64,000 nucleotides of DNA from Oceanobacillus piezotolerans (lineage in GTDB: Bacteria; Bacillota; Bacilli; Bacillales; Amphibacillaceae). The translations under genes were made by a program, and so were the position numbers. Positions 17,205-26,923 of this stretch are shown in pieces; position 1 is the first letter of the stretch; each line of letters opens with the position of its first letter. The DNA lies in assembly GCF_003665065.1 (NCBI RefSeq), contig NZ_RCHR01000007.1:113179-177178 (forward strand). Direction: 5' to 3'. The notes beneath the pieces are model-generated. The model did not search any database. It saw only the letters and a program-made list of their open reading frames with translations, and was not told the origin of the DNA.

Positions 17205-17260
17205 AAGTTAAAAGGTATCATGTATCACTCTGACCTTGTGCAGGTATACCTTTTGAACTT
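17205..17260 (+). other. Long RNA hairpin after the gerP-like cluster
   Basis: A 14-bp stem with one bulge: AAGTTAAAAGGTAT (17205-17218) with ATACCTTTTgAACTT (17246-17260). There is no T-tract directly after it, so it may protect a 3' end or act with the terminator at 17367. Confidence 0.5.
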
Positions 17261-17366
17261 AGTCCCATAGGTACGGAGGGGCTTGATATACCCGTTAAGT
17301 TAGTTGAAATCGTGATTAGCAGACCGGGGCTGACAACTCTGCTGCTGATGGTTTAGTAATACTTAG

Positions 17367-17420
17367 GCTGTTTTTCAAAGATTTCTTCTTTGAAGAACGG
17401 CTTCTTTTAGTTTTTTTAGA
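17367..17420 (+). terminator. Hairpin with T-tract before the exporter gene
   Basis: A roughly 15-bp stem with two G.T wobbles (17368-17382 with 17388-17402) followed by TTCTTTTAGTTTTTTT. It lies 70 nt before the next start codon, and terminates the gerP-like cluster or attenuates the exporter gene. Confidence 0.6.
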
Positions 17421-17490
17421 ATGACAGTATAAAAGCCTTTGAGTAACAGAAACCTAATGGAAAAGGTTCCTCTGAAAGGAAAAATAATAT

Positions 17491-18507
17491 ATGAAAAAAA
17501 AGAAAACAACTCAAAACAAAACATCCTTGATTTGGAAAATGGCTATTGCATCTGCTGTTTCTTGGGAAGTAGCAAAACTAGTGGGCTCTGACCACCCATA
17601 TTTAGCACCTCTATCTGTGATATTATGTTTGCAAACTACCTTAGATCAGTCGATACGATTTTCTTTTCATCGTATTGTGGGTACTGCAATTGGGGTCCTT
17701 TTAACTGCCTATCTTGTTAGTCACTTACATATGAATGGTTGGATATTGGGTCTGTTACTGTTAGGTGGGACTTATATTGCAAAGTGGCTAAGATTACATG
17801 AAACAGTTTTACATCAAGTAGCCCTCACCATTTTATTAGTATTTACGTTTGAAAGAAAATCTGAAGATTATGCACTAGATCGGATAATCGATACGATTAT
17901 TGGAGTAATCATTGCTATTCTGGTTCATATGTTAATTTTTCCGCCAGACTTTACAAAAAAGGCAGCGGAATCTTTTCAAAAATTAGCTCATCAGCTTTCT
18001 GAAATACTTTTAGAACTTTCCCAATGGGTTGAATTAGAGTGGGAACAAGGAAAAGGGGGCATATTGGAAGGGAAAACGAACAATCTCCTAGAAGAGTTAC
18101 ATACGACAAAAGAAATGTTACAAACGGCCTCCAAGAGCTTAAAATTCAACCCAATCAGTAAAAAGCATAGAATCATACTGTCAAGATATCAAATAGAGAT
18201 GCAAAAGATGAGTGCAGGATATGAGTATATATCAAATATAGTGAAAACGTTAAAAGAATGGGAAAAAACAGGGACTTTATCTTCCAGCGATAAATTGGAG
18301 TTGGGCAATGATTTGAAAGTTTTGAGTAAATTTTTTGGTAATTTAGAAGGAATCCAGCAGGGTGTTATAAACAATTGGATAGAGGATGAACAGGAGAAGT
18401 TATTGGAATCTCTTCATTCCAAAATGCTGTTGTATCCACCGCCTAGTCATAAGGTCTATAGAGACTTTTTTTATTTAGAGACAACGGAATTGCTGAAAAA
18501 ATTATAA
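17491..18507 (+). CDS. Aromatic acid exporter (ArAE/FUSC-like) family membrane protein
   Basis: A 338-residue protein: an N-terminal half with about four to six membrane helices (residues 15-155; PYLAPLSVILCLQTTLDQSI and the repeated RIVGT/IIDTIIGVIIAILVHMLIFP are typical of FUSC/ArAE half-transporters) and a cytoplasmic helical C-terminal half (about 160-338). Family members export aromatic carboxylates or related compounds; the substrate here is unknown. It starts at ATG 17491 after GAAAGGAAA. It stands before the molybdenum hydroxylase operon in the same direction, but the 67-nt gap has its own T-rich stretch. Confidence 0.85.
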   Translation: MKKKKTTQNKTSLIWKMAIASAVSWEVAKLVGSDHPYLAPLSVILCLQTTLDQSIRFSFHRIVGTAIGVLLTAYLVSHLHMNGWILGLLLLGGTYIAKWLRLHETVLHQVALTILLVFTFERKSEDYALDRIIDTIIGVIIAILVHMLIFPPDFTKKAAESFQKLAHQLSEILLELSQWVELEWEQGKGGILEGKTNNLLEELHTTKEMLQTASKSLKFNPISKKHRIILSRYQIEMQKMSAGYEYISNIVKTLKEWEKTGTLSSSDKLELGNDLKVLSKFFGNLEGIQQGVINNWIEDEQEKLLESLHSKMLLYPPPSHKVYRDFFYLETTELLKKL

Positions 18508-18574
18508 TATTTTTTTTGAAAAGAGAATATGGATATATAGATGTAAATAGTTAGGTAAAAGTGGAGGAATAAAC

Positions 18575-19609
18575 ATGGAGGACATACATCAAGTTTTGGA
18601 TATCGTCGCCAAATCTAGGAATGAAAAAGTACTGGCTACCATCATTAAAGTAGAGGGGTCCGCTTATAAGAAAGAAGGGGCCTCCATGTTAATTTTAGAG
18701 GACAAAACAAGAGTTGGAATGTTATCTGCGGGTTGTCTGGAAGAAGATCTTGTTGAAAGGGCTGAGCAAGTTTGGGCTACAGGAGAGCCGTTGATTGTTC
18801 ACTTTGATATGAGTGAGGAGGACGATTTATCCTGGGGACAGGGAGTTGGCTGTAATGGTGTTCTGACGGTTTTACTCGAGCCTGTAAACGGGGAATTAGA
18901 AAAAAATCTTAGGAAAGTAAAGAAATATTTAGATTTAAAAAAGTCTGTTACTCGAATCAAACGATTCACTGAAATGTTAGAGCCAAGGGAAGATATGTAT
19001 ATAGTTGAAGACGGCACAGTTTTTGGAACAGGGGATTTTTTGGAACAAAGCTGTATTCAAAAACTGAGAAATAAGAATCCCCTTTATAATACGGAAAAGG
19101 GAATCAAGAAGGGTGAACATACATCTGATTTATTTTTTATCCACCAGATGGTACCAAAACCTTGTTTATATGTCTTTGGTGCAGGGGGAGATGCTAAGCC
19201 ATTAGTTTCTTTGGCAGCTAGCATAGGCTTTCATGTGACGGTGATTGACTGGCGTCCTGCTTTATGTCATAACGGCAATTTCCCTAAAGCCAACCATTTG
19301 ATTGTAGGAGTACTGGAAGAAGTAATGGAGAGTCTAAACATTACGCAAAGAGATTTTATAGTCATTATGACACACAGTTTTCAAAGAGATCAGTTTATTT
19401 TACATAAATTAAAAGATGTAAATGTATTTTATAAAGGTGTATTAGGCCCTAGAAGGCGAACGGAACGACTATTCGCTGGGGCTAAGATTCCAGAGGATAT
19501 TCATTCCCCCATTGGACTTTCCATAGGGGCACAAGGCCCTGAGGAAATTGCTATAAGTATTATTGGCGAGATGATTAAAAAAATGCGGCAACAAAGGTCA
19601 ACCTCATGA
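18575..19609 (+). CDS. pucA: XdhC/CoxI-family molybdenum hydroxylase maturation factor (PucA-like)
   Basis: A 344-residue XdhC-family protein: an N-terminal CoxI domain with LSAGCLEEDLVERA, and a C-terminal Rossmann-type domain opening YVFGAGGDAKPL and VIDWRPALC. XdhC proteins bind molybdenum cofactor and help sulfurate and insert it into xanthine-dehydrogenase-type enzymes. GGAGGA precedes ATG 18575. The stop overlaps the next start by 4 nt; it is the first of five coupled genes that match B. subtilis pucA-E by size and type. Confidence 0.88.
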   Translation: MEDIHQVLDIVAKSRNEKVLATIIKVEGSAYKKEGASMLILEDKTRVGMLSAGCLEEDLVERAEQVWATGEPLIVHFDMSEEDDLSWGQGVGCNGVLTVLLEPVNGELEKNLRKVKKYLDLKKSVTRIKRFTEMLEPREDMYIVEDGTVFGTGDFLEQSCIQKLRNKNPLYNTEKGIKKGEHTSDLFFIHQMVPKPCLYVFGAGGDAKPLVSLAASIGFHVTVIDWRPALCHNGNFPKANHLIVGVLEEVMESLNITQRDFIVIMTHSFQRDQFILHKLKDVNVFYKGVLGPRRRTERLFAGAKIPEDIHSPIGLSIGAQGPEEIAISIIGEMIKKMRQQRSTS

Positions 19610-20226
19610 AAACAGTAGCCATTTACCTGGCAGCAGGTACAAGCAGACGAATGGGGGTGGATAAGCGAAATTTACTTCTTAATGGAGTTTCCCTAGGAAG
19701 TATTGCTCTTAAAAATGCCCTGTTATCTAAATTAGATCATATTTTCGTTATAACTAGAAAGGGAGATTCATTACATTGGCTTTCGAGTTTCTTCTTTTCT
19801 TATCCCATGTCAAATAATTGGATTCAGATAGAATGTGAGCAAGCGAGTAAAGGCCAAAGCCACTCCATACAATGTGGTTTAAAAAGAGCAATAGATTATG
19901 AAGCTGATGCCGTTATCATTCTCCTTGCAGATCAGCCATTTGTCACCACAGACATCATCAATACGTTAATTGAATCCTATCAAAAGGATCCCCACTATTC
20001 ATTTATAGCTGCTGACAATCAACAACTTCCTATGCCCCCTATCTTATTCTCTAATCAGAGTTTTCCAGTATTACATCAGTTAAAGGGAGATCAAGGCGCT
20101 CGGTATGTAATACGTGAAAGTATAATAAACAAGGGAAAAATGATCAACTTTCAAGACCCTTTGCTTTTTTATGACGTAGATACAGTTGAAGATTATACTT
20201 TACTACTGAAAAATATAGGGGAGTGA
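19606..20226 (+). CDS. pucB: MobA-like nucleotidyltransferase (PucB-like)
   Basis: A 206-residue nucleotidyltransferase with the signature AIYLAAGTSRRMGVDKRN at the N-terminus and the metal-binding LLADQPFV (about residue 107). Such MobA/MocA-like proteins attach CMP or GMP to molybdopterin for hydroxylases. It starts within the pucA stop codon (ATGA), and its stop overlaps the next GTG start, so translation is tightly coupled. Which nucleotide is used cannot be read; cytidylyl transfer (MocA type) is usual for this enzyme class. Confidence 0.85.
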   Translation: MKTVAIYLAAGTSRRMGVDKRNLLLNGVSLGSIALKNALLSKLDHIFVITRKGDSLHWLSSFFFSYPMSNNWIQIECEQASKGQSHSIQCGLKRAIDYEADAVIILLADQPFVTTDIINTLIESYQKDPHYSFIAADNQQLPMPPILFSNQSFPVLHQLKGDQGARYVIRESIINKGKMINFQDPLLFYDVDTVEDYTLLLKNIGE

Positions 20227-22562
20227 ATGAGTTGGAGTATATCGGGAAAAGCGTTATTCGAAAAGAGGCCTTTGAAAAAGTAACAGGTAAGGCGAAATAT
20301 ACAAATGATTTTCAAGAAACCGGTACTTTACACGCAAAAATGTTGATTAGTCCATATGCTCATGCCAATATTGCTTCTATTGACTTTTCAGAAGCTTGGA
20401 AGATTCCTGGAGTGAAAGCAATATTGGGTGATGAACCTTTTCCGCTTGTAGGTGAAGAAATTAAAGACAGGTCGCCGATTGCTTATAAAAGAGTTAGATA
20501 CCATGGTGAGCCAGTTGCTGTTGTTGTTGCCGAAGATCCAATTACAGCTAAAAAGGCAGTGGATGCCATCAAGGTGTCCTATGAATCTCTCCCCGTCGTA
20601 AATTCCCCCCGTGAGGCATTTCAAGAGAACGCTGTCCTTGTCCATGAAAATTTGGACCGCTATGAGAAGCGGGAGGGTGTATATCCAGTTCCTAAGACGA
20701 ATATCGCAAATCTAGATAAAATTAGGAAAGGAAATATGGAAGACGGGTTTAGGGAAAGTGATGTAGTAGCAGAGTTCCAAATTTCCTTTAATCCTTCTGA
20801 TCATGCTGCTATGGAAACAAGATGCTCGATTGCTGAAATTCGAGCGGATGGGGAGGTTATCATTACCACATCCTCTCAAGCTCCTTTTGCCATTAAAAAA
20901 TTAATGGAGTGGTATTTTGGCATAGAACCTGGAAAGGTTATTGTCAAAACACCTTTAGTAGGAGGGGCATACGGGGGGAAAGCAGCAGTTCAGTTGGAGG
21001 TTATTGCCTATTTGGCATCAAAAGCTGTTGCAGGTCAGCCTGTAAAATTATTTAATTCGAGAGAAGAGGATATGATCACATCTCCTGTTCATATAGGATT
21101 GGATGCGAGTATAAAATTAGGAGCAACAAAGGATGGATTCTTAAAGGCGGCAGAAATTCAGTTTTTATTTGATGGTGGAGCATACTCTGATAAAGGAGTT
21201 GACATCAGTCGAGCTGGAGCGGTTGATTGTACGGGTCCATACGCAATCGATCATATATGGTGTGATTCATATTGTATGTATACGAATCATCCATATGCCA
21301 GTGCATATAGAGGCTATAGTCATGCTGAAGTTTTATTTGCCTTTGAGCGAACGATGGATGTATTGGCAGAAAAGCTAAACATGGATCCGTTAGAACTCCG
21401 CTATAAAAATGCCATTCGCCCTGGAGATACAACACCTACTCAAGTTCTTCTCAGTTCAAGTACGGTCGGAAATGTACCAAAGTGTATTGAAAGATTGAAA
21501 GAATTAATGAATTGGGCTGAGGGGCAAAGAATGGAAATCGATGATCGAAAGATACGGGCTAAGGGGATTAGTTGTATTTGGAAAACTTCAACATTTGATA
21601 CAAATGCAACATCTGGAGTTATTTTAACCTTTAATCCAGACGGAAGCATTAATTTGATGTCTGGGGTAGTGGAAATTGGAACAGGGACAAAAACAGTATT
21701 AGCCCAGATCTTAGCAGAACGTATGAAAATGGATATAAGTAAAATCCACGTAAAAATGCTTGTAGATACACAAACAACACCTGAGCATTGGAAAACGGTA
21801 GGAAGTAGAGGAACGTTAATGGGAGGAAGAGCTGTACTAAATGCAGCGGATGAAGCCATTCGAAAGCTTAAAGAAGTGGCATCATGTGTGTTAAGAGTCC
21901 CTGTTGAGGAATTAGAAGTTGCTGATGGAAAGGTTTACTTTTTAGATAATCCGAACGTATTTGTTGAAATCAAAGACATTGCTTATGGATATACATTTCC
22001 AAATGGAAATACCATTGGTGGCCAAATTATTGCGAGTGGCAACTACACATTAACCCGGATGACTCATTTAGACCGGGAAACAGGAAAAGGAAAGCCAGGA
22101 CCCGAGTGGGCTGTAGGTGCTCAGGGAATTGAAGTTGAGTTAGATAAACGGGATTATACGTATCGAATTATAAAAGCTTATTCTGTTGTGGATATAGGAA
22201 CTGTATTGAATGAAAAAGCTGCAAGGGGTCAAGTGATGGGGGCAATGAGTATGGGTATTGCATTTGGAGGAAGAGAAACCTTTGTATTTGATCCATATGG
22301 AAGAGTATTAAATCCTCAACTTAGAACCTACAGACCCCTTCACTATGGAGAGCAGCCTGAATATATTATTGAATTTATTGAAACTCCACATATTATTGCG
22401 CCTTATGGGGCACGTGGTGGTGGGGAACATGGACTGTTGGGGATGCCAGCAGCATTAGGAAATTGCCTTTCTGCAGCTTTAGGAGTTCAATTGAAGCATC
22501 TTCCTCTTATTCCTGAATTATTATGGAGGGCGCAAGAGGGGTGGAAAGATGATATCGTTTGA
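20223..22562 (+). CDS. pucD: Xanthine-dehydrogenase-type molybdopterin-binding subunit (PucD-like)
   Basis: A 779-residue large subunit. The N-terminal aldehyde-oxidase a/b hammerhead (about 15-125) is followed by the Mo-cofactor domain with GGAYGGKAAVQLE, SAYRGYSHAEVLFAFE, GVVEIGTGTKTVLAQ and GARGGGEHGLLGMPAA. The latter includes the expected catalytic Glu735. The enzyme hydroxylates an N-heterocycle or aldehyde using water. It starts at GTG 20223. In B. subtilis the homologous gene follows pucC; here the order is D before C. No other purine catabolism gene is near, so xanthine is only the likeliest substrate. Confidence 0.88.
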   Translation: MNELEYIGKSVIRKEAFEKVTGKAKYTNDFQETGTLHAKMLISPYAHANIASIDFSEAWKIPGVKAILGDEPFPLVGEEIKDRSPIAYKRVRYHGEPVAVVVAEDPITAKKAVDAIKVSYESLPVVNSPREAFQENAVLVHENLDRYEKREGVYPVPKTNIANLDKIRKGNMEDGFRESDVVAEFQISFNPSDHAAMETRCSIAEIRADGEVIITTSSQAPFAIKKLMEWYFGIEPGKVIVKTPLVGGAYGGKAAVQLEVIAYLASKAVAGQPVKLFNSREEDMITSPVHIGLDASIKLGATKDGFLKAAEIQFLFDGGAYSDKGVDISRAGAVDCTGPYAIDHIWCDSYCMYTNHPYASAYRGYSHAEVLFAFERTMDVLAEKLNMDPLELRYKNAIRPGDTTPTQVLLSSSTVGNVPKCIERLKELMNWAEGQRMEIDDRKIRAKGISCIWKTSTFDTNATSGVILTFNPDGSINLMSGVVEIGTGTKTVLAQILAERMKMDISKIHVKMLVDTQTTPEHWKTVGSRGTLMGGRAVLNAADEAIRKLKEVASCVLRVPVEELEVADGKVYFLDNPNVFVEIKDIAYGYTFPNGNTIGGQIIASGNYTLTRMTHLDRETGKGKPGPEWAVGAQGIEVELDKRDYTYRIIKAYSVVDIGTVLNEKAARGQVMGAMSMGIAFGGRETFVFDPYGRVLNPQLRTYRPLHYGEQPEYIIEFIETPHIIAPYGARGGGEHGLLGMPAALGNCLSAALGVQLKHLPLIPELLWRAQEGWKDDIV

Positions 22563-23391
22563 TTTTGAATATTTTAAACCGAAGACAATTCAAGAAACAA
22601 TCCATTTATTTCACTCACTTGTGACCAAAAAGAAAACACCATTGTATTATTCTGGCGGCACAGAAATTATAACGTTAGGAAGGTTGAATTTAGTATATAC
22701 GGATGCAGTTATTGATATTAACGCACTTCCAGAATATCATACCATCCGTTTTTCCGAAGGTTATCTAGTAATTGGAGCAGGTGTGTCATTAACAAAAGTG
22801 GAGGAAGAAAATCCTTTTCCTTTATTAAGTAAAACAGTAAGTGAAATTGCGGATCGGACGGCTCGAAATAAAATTAGCCTGGGTGGAAATATTTGTGGGG
22901 ACATCTTTTACCGTGAGGCAGTCCTGCCGTTGTTAATTTCTGATAGTTTGCTAGGGATTGCCGAGATAGATGGGCTTCATTACTATCCTATAAATAAAGT
23001 ATTTAACAGGGAAATACAGTTACAAAAAGGGGATTTTTTATTTAATATCCTTATAGATCAAACGTATTTAGACTTGCCATTTGTAAGTATGAAAAGAAGA
23101 CAACAGTGGAATGTTGGATATCCATTGGTGACAATTTGTGCACTAAAAAAAGATGAAGAAGTTAGAATGGCCTTTAGTGGCGTATGTCCATTTCCTTTTC
23201 GTTCTGTGGAAATGGAGGATGTGTTTAACGATAAAAGCTACTCATTAGAAGATAGAGTACGCAGGTCTTTACAGTATTTACCCAAGCCTGTTCTTAATGA
23301 TGTAGAAGGCTCAAGTGAATATCGAATATTTGTCTTACAACATACAATCTTAGATGCCTTACAGAAATTAGAAGGAGGTCCAAATGTCTAA
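22549..23391 (+). CDS. pucC: FAD-binding subunit of molybdenum hydroxylase (PucC-like)
   Basis: A 280-residue FAD-binding (PCMH-type) subunit. It shows the flavin loop YYSGGTEIITLGRLN near residues 30-46 and TARNKISLGGNICGDI (about 103-118), and the CO-dehydrogenase flavoprotein C-terminal domain after about residue 175. It passes electrons from the 2Fe-2S subunit to NAD or another acceptor. It overlaps pucD by 14 nt and pucE by 8 nt. Confidence 0.87.
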   Translation: MISFDFEYFKPKTIQETIHLFHSLVTKKKTPLYYSGGTEIITLGRLNLVYTDAVIDINALPEYHTIRFSEGYLVIGAGVSLTKVEEENPFPLLSKTVSEIADRTARNKISLGGNICGDIFYREAVLPLLISDSLLGIAEIDGLHYYPINKVFNREIQLQKGDFLFNILIDQTYLDLPFVSMKRRQQWNVGYPLVTICALKKDEEVRMAFSGVCPFPFRSVEMEDVFNDKSYSLEDRVRRSLQYLPKPVLNDVEGSSEYRIFVLQHTILDALQKLEGGPNV

Positions 23392-23848
23392 TCCTATTAC
23401 ATTAAATATAAATGGTAAGAAAAGACAGATTACTGTCAGACCAGCCGCTACTTTGTTAGATACCCTTCGCCTTCGTCTTGGATTAACTGGTTCGAAGCCA
23501 GGTTGCTTAAATGGTGATTGTGGTGCCTGTACAGTATTAATGGATGGGGTACCGATGAAATCTTGCTTAATGCTTGCAGTAGAAGGAGAAGGAAAGGAAA
23601 TTACTACAATTGAAGGACTTATAAATACGCCAATTCAAAAGGCCTTTATTGAAAAATTTGCGTTTCAATGTGGTTATTGTACACCAGGTTTTCTAATGAA
23701 TTGTCATGCTTTAGTTTATACGGAGCCGAATGCCAGTGATGAAAGAATAAAAGATTGGCTGGAGTCCAATATTTGCAGATGTACTGGCTATAGGGAAATT
23801 GAAGAAGCAGTTATATCTGTCTTAAATACAGTGAAAGGGACTCATTAG
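23384..23848 (+). CDS. pucE: 2Fe-2S subunit of molybdenum hydroxylase (PucE-like)
   Basis: A 154-residue protein with both [2Fe-2S] clusters visible. The plant-ferredoxin type site is PGCLNGDCGACTVLMDG plus the later KSCLM; the alpha-helical second site is CGYCTPGF and NICRCTGYREI. It carries electrons from the molybdenum centre to FAD. It is the last gene of the five-gene operon, with GGAGG before ATG 23384. No clear terminator follows. Confidence 0.9.
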   Translation: MSNPITLNINGKKRQITVRPAATLLDTLRLRLGLTGSKPGCLNGDCGACTVLMDGVPMKSCLMLAVEGEGKEITTIEGLINTPIQKAFIEKFAFQCGYCTPGFLMNCHALVYTEPNASDERIKDWLESNICRCTGYREIEEAVISVLNTVKGTH

Positions 23849-24454
23849 CCCACTTTAAAGATGCTTCCCATTCATGATGTTCGGTCCAAGTGAAACAAAA
23901 ATGGCACAGAAAACGGGTGAATATGTCTACAAAGATTACTACTTTGCTTTCTTCGATATCTATAAAGATTCAATTTTAGGAATGTGGAAATAGAAAAGAA
24001 TTTATTATTTATAAAGGGATGATTACCATTTTTGGTGGCCATCTCTTTTTGCTTCGGTTCTTCGTCAAATAAGGCTGATGAGAACATCTTACACCGAGAG
24101 ATTCAATTTCCAAATATCATAGTAACAATGCTAATCATATGAATAAAAGTTATTTTTATTCCGTCATATTTCATTATATTTTGAATAATCCAGTATAATG
24201 CTCATTTAAATTTATTTATGTTTTTGTTTATCTTTAAAATTACTGATTGCTACGGCGTTTGAGCACCATTTTAAGGACTTTAGTAGCGTTACTGATTTCG
24301 TGTTTTTTATTACGGTTCTGTAATCAAACGTACATGCTAGAGTAATAATTTTCCTCTATACTAATGACCTGTTGATTAGTAGGAGGAGGATAAAACGAAA
24401 GTTATTTTAATAGTTTAGATAAATACATAGAATACATAGTAAGGGAGAATTAGA
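23849..24454. other. 600-bp stretch between the hydroxylase operon and the GH3 gene
   Basis: No supported gene. A 38-codon open frame (23876-23992; ends DIYKDSILGMWK) is coding-like in flavour but has no ribosome site and no family I recognise; it may be a truncated gene end. From about 24130 the sequence is very AT-rich. GGAGGAGG occurs at 24381-24388 without a following start codon. The native low-GC composition ends abruptly inside the next gene. Confidence 0.4.
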
Positions 24455-26923
24455 ATGATAAAACCAATTAGTTCAATTTTTTTGATAGCAATAATCTTTA
24501 TGTCTTCATTAGTTCCTGCTAATGCGATGAGCGGTGGAACGGAAGAGAACGGACCTTGGATGAACACCAAGCTTTCTGCCGAGGAGCGTACCGAGCTGCT
24601 CCTTAATGAGATGACGATGGAACAGAAAATCCAGCAAATCGCCATTTCGCGATTCAATGAGAACGACACCGGTGAGACGGTTGTCATCAACAAGGGCGGT
24701 ACTAGCAAGTACCAGAACGGTGAATTCGCGCCCGAGGGTACTTTGCCTGGGTGTGAGTGGCAGGACACTGGCCGTCAAATCCGTGGTATTGAGGAACTGG
24801 GTATCCCCACAATCCGTATGACAAACGGCGGTACGGGGGTTAAAGGCGGATCGTGTGGTAATGACCCGATAGCGACGGGACTGCCTTCCACTCCGGCAAT
24901 GGCCGCAACCTTCAACCGTGAACTGAACTATGAAGCAGGACGTATTCTTGGTGAAGAGACTCGTGCCTTCGCACATCATGTGTTGCTTGGACCGGGCATG
25001 AACCTTATTCGTCACCCGTACGGTGGTCGTAACTATGAGTACTTCAGTGAGGATCCATACTTGTCGGGTATCCTGGCTACCGAGCAAACTAAGGGAATCC
25101 AGGACCAGGGGGTACAGGCACAGCTTAAGCACTTGGCCGGAAACGAGCAAGAGACTGAGCGATGGACAATGGGTGTTCAAGTTCCTTCAAAGGCCATGAA
25201 CGAGCTGTATATGCTGCCTTTCGAGATGACCGTCAAGGATGCTGATCCAGCCTCCGTGATGTGCTCATTCCCTGATGTTAATGGCACTTATGCTTGTGAT
25301 AGCTCTGAATTGCTCCAAGATGCATTAAGGGACAACTGGGGCTTTGATGGTTACGTTATGAGTGACCGTCGCGCAATTCACGACACGGTAGCTGCCATAA
25401 AGGCGGGTACTAATGTAGAACTAGACTGGGCACCACAATACTACACTGAGGGGAAAATCCAGGAAGCTCTTGATTCAGGTGAGGTAACCGAGGACGATAT
25501 CGACAACTTACTTCGTCCGCGTTACATCAAGATGATTGAATATGGTCATATGGATGAGCCTTACGATGAGTTCCTGCCGGAAATTGTCGATCCAATTGCT
25601 AACGGTAAAAGCGCACTGAAGATGGCAGAGGAAGGGGCCGTACTGTTAAAGAACGATAACGACTTCCTGCCACTGGACGGTGAGCCGGAGTCAATCGCAT
25701 TGATTGGCCTAGAGTGGTTTGCAGGTGAGGCAAAGATGTCTCCACGCTCCGTTCGAGACAATAACGAGAACGTAAACGCCCCTTATACGGTCACTCCGAA
25801 AGAGGGATTAGAGAATGTTATCGAGGAACTAGGCTATGACACTGAAGTAACATACAACGATGGCCGTGACCCTGAAGCTGCCGCTGAGCTAGCTGCTAAG
25901 TCAGACGTCGTATTGCTCATGATCGGTGACAACCCTCATGAGACTGTAGATCGCGATACTCTTGGCTTCCCAGCCATCGATCTTGATAAACACAAGGACC
26001 GAGAGGACTGGGTGGAACAAGAGCCGCTAATTGATGCAGTCTTGGAGGCAAATGCAGAGAACACTGCTGTAGTCCTAAAGACTTCTGGTACGGTGCTAAT
26101 GCCGTGGCTAGATGAGGTACCAGCAGTACTTGAAGCTTGGTTCCCAGGCATGGAGGATGGAAATGCCGTGGCTAACTTGCTTTACGGTAAAGTGAATCCG
26201 TCAGGTAAGCTGCCTATGACATTCGGTGCAACCGAGCGTGAAGCTGCCTTCGCGACAGAAGAGCAATTCCCTGGAACACGTCAAGATACTGGCAAGCCAG
26301 GCGGACCAGGTCCATACGGTGACGGTTCAGACCAATTAATCGCCAAGTACACTGAAGGCCTAGAGATGGGCTACCGCTGGTATGAAGCAAACAAGGTGAA
26401 GCCAGTCTTCCCATTCGGGTACGGTCTATCGTATACGACTTTCGAGTACGATAACCTTAAGGTGAAAAAGGTACGCGGTGAAGGTAATTCGAAAGGCAAA
26501 GGCAATAACGGTTCATTATCCGGTATTGACGTGTCCTTCACAATCACGAACACTGGTGACGTTGCCGGAAAAGAATCGGCACAGGTCTATATGACACTTC
26601 CAGACGAAGCAGGACAGCCTGCTAAGCGACTTGTCAACTTCGAGAAGGTTGATCTTGAGCCAGGTGAAAGCGAGCGTGTAACTGTACGTATTAACCAGGC
26701 TGATTCCAACCACCCTTTCTCTTACTTTATTCCGGAAGAACCAGACAACTTGGCGAACTGGGCTGATGGAGAGTGGGTCACTGCTGACGGAAAATACCGC
26801 GTGCATGTCGGTGGTTCCTCGGCAGACACTCCGTTGGAAAAAGACATACCGTTGAACTTCAAACTTGATAAGGACAACGGCAAAAGCAACAAAAAAGGAA
26901 ACAACAATGGCAACAGCCAATGA
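24455..26923 (+). CDS. Secreted glycoside hydrolase family 3 beta-glycosidase
   Basis: An 822-residue GH3 enzyme: signal peptide (residues 1-25, cleavage near ANA), TIM-barrel domain (about 45-370), alpha/beta sandwich (about 390-640) and fibronectin-III-like domain (about 685-805), then a Lys/Asn/Gly tail. The probable nucleophile is Asp304 in GYVMSDRRAIHD, where GH3 usually has SDW. LKHLAGNEQE and FGYGLSYTTFEYDN are GH3 hallmarks. It probably releases terminal beta-linked glucose or xylose outside the cell. The signal-peptide part is AT-rich like the host, while the mature part has markedly GC-rich codons (many -C and -G third positions), unlike its neighbours: a sign of transfer. Confidence 0.92.
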   Translation: MIKPISSIFLIAIIFMSSLVPANAMSGGTEENGPWMNTKLSAEERTELLLNEMTMEQKIQQIAISRFNENDTGETVVINKGGTSKYQNGEFAPEGTLPGCEWQDTGRQIRGIEELGIPTIRMTNGGTGVKGGSCGNDPIATGLPSTPAMAATFNRELNYEAGRILGEETRAFAHHVLLGPGMNLIRHPYGGRNYEYFSEDPYLSGILATEQTKGIQDQGVQAQLKHLAGNEQETERWTMGVQVPSKAMNELYMLPFEMTVKDADPASVMCSFPDVNGTYACDSSELLQDALRDNWGFDGYVMSDRRAIHDTVAAIKAGTNVELDWAPQYYTEGKIQEALDSGEVTEDDIDNLLRPRYIKMIEYGHMDEPYDEFLPEIVDPIANGKSALKMAEEGAVLLKNDNDFLPLDGEPESIALIGLEWFAGEAKMSPRSVRDNNENVNAPYTVTPKEGLENVIEELGYDTEVTYNDGRDPEAAAELAAKSDVVLLMIGDNPHETVDRDTLGFPAIDLDKHKDREDWVEQEPLIDAVLEANAENTAVVLKTSGTVLMPWLDEVPAVLEAWFPGMEDGNAVANLLYGKVNPSGKLPMTFGATEREAAFATEEQFPGTRQDTGKPGGPGPYGDGSDQLIAKYTEGLEMGYRWYEANKVKPVFPFGYGLSYTTFEYDNLKVKKVRGEGNSKGKGNNGSLSGIDVSFTITNTGDVAGKESAQVYMTLPDEAGQPAKRLVNFEKVDLEPGESERVTVRINQADSNHPFSYFIPEEPDNLANWADGEWVTADGKYRVHVGGSSADTPLEKDIPLNFKLDKDNGKSNKKGNNNGNSQ

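Noticed and set aside
24509..25180. Long minus-strand open frame (223 codons) opposite the GH3 gene
   Set aside because: Caused by the GC-rich codon use of the GH3 gene, which removes stops from the antisense frame; composition is not protein-like.
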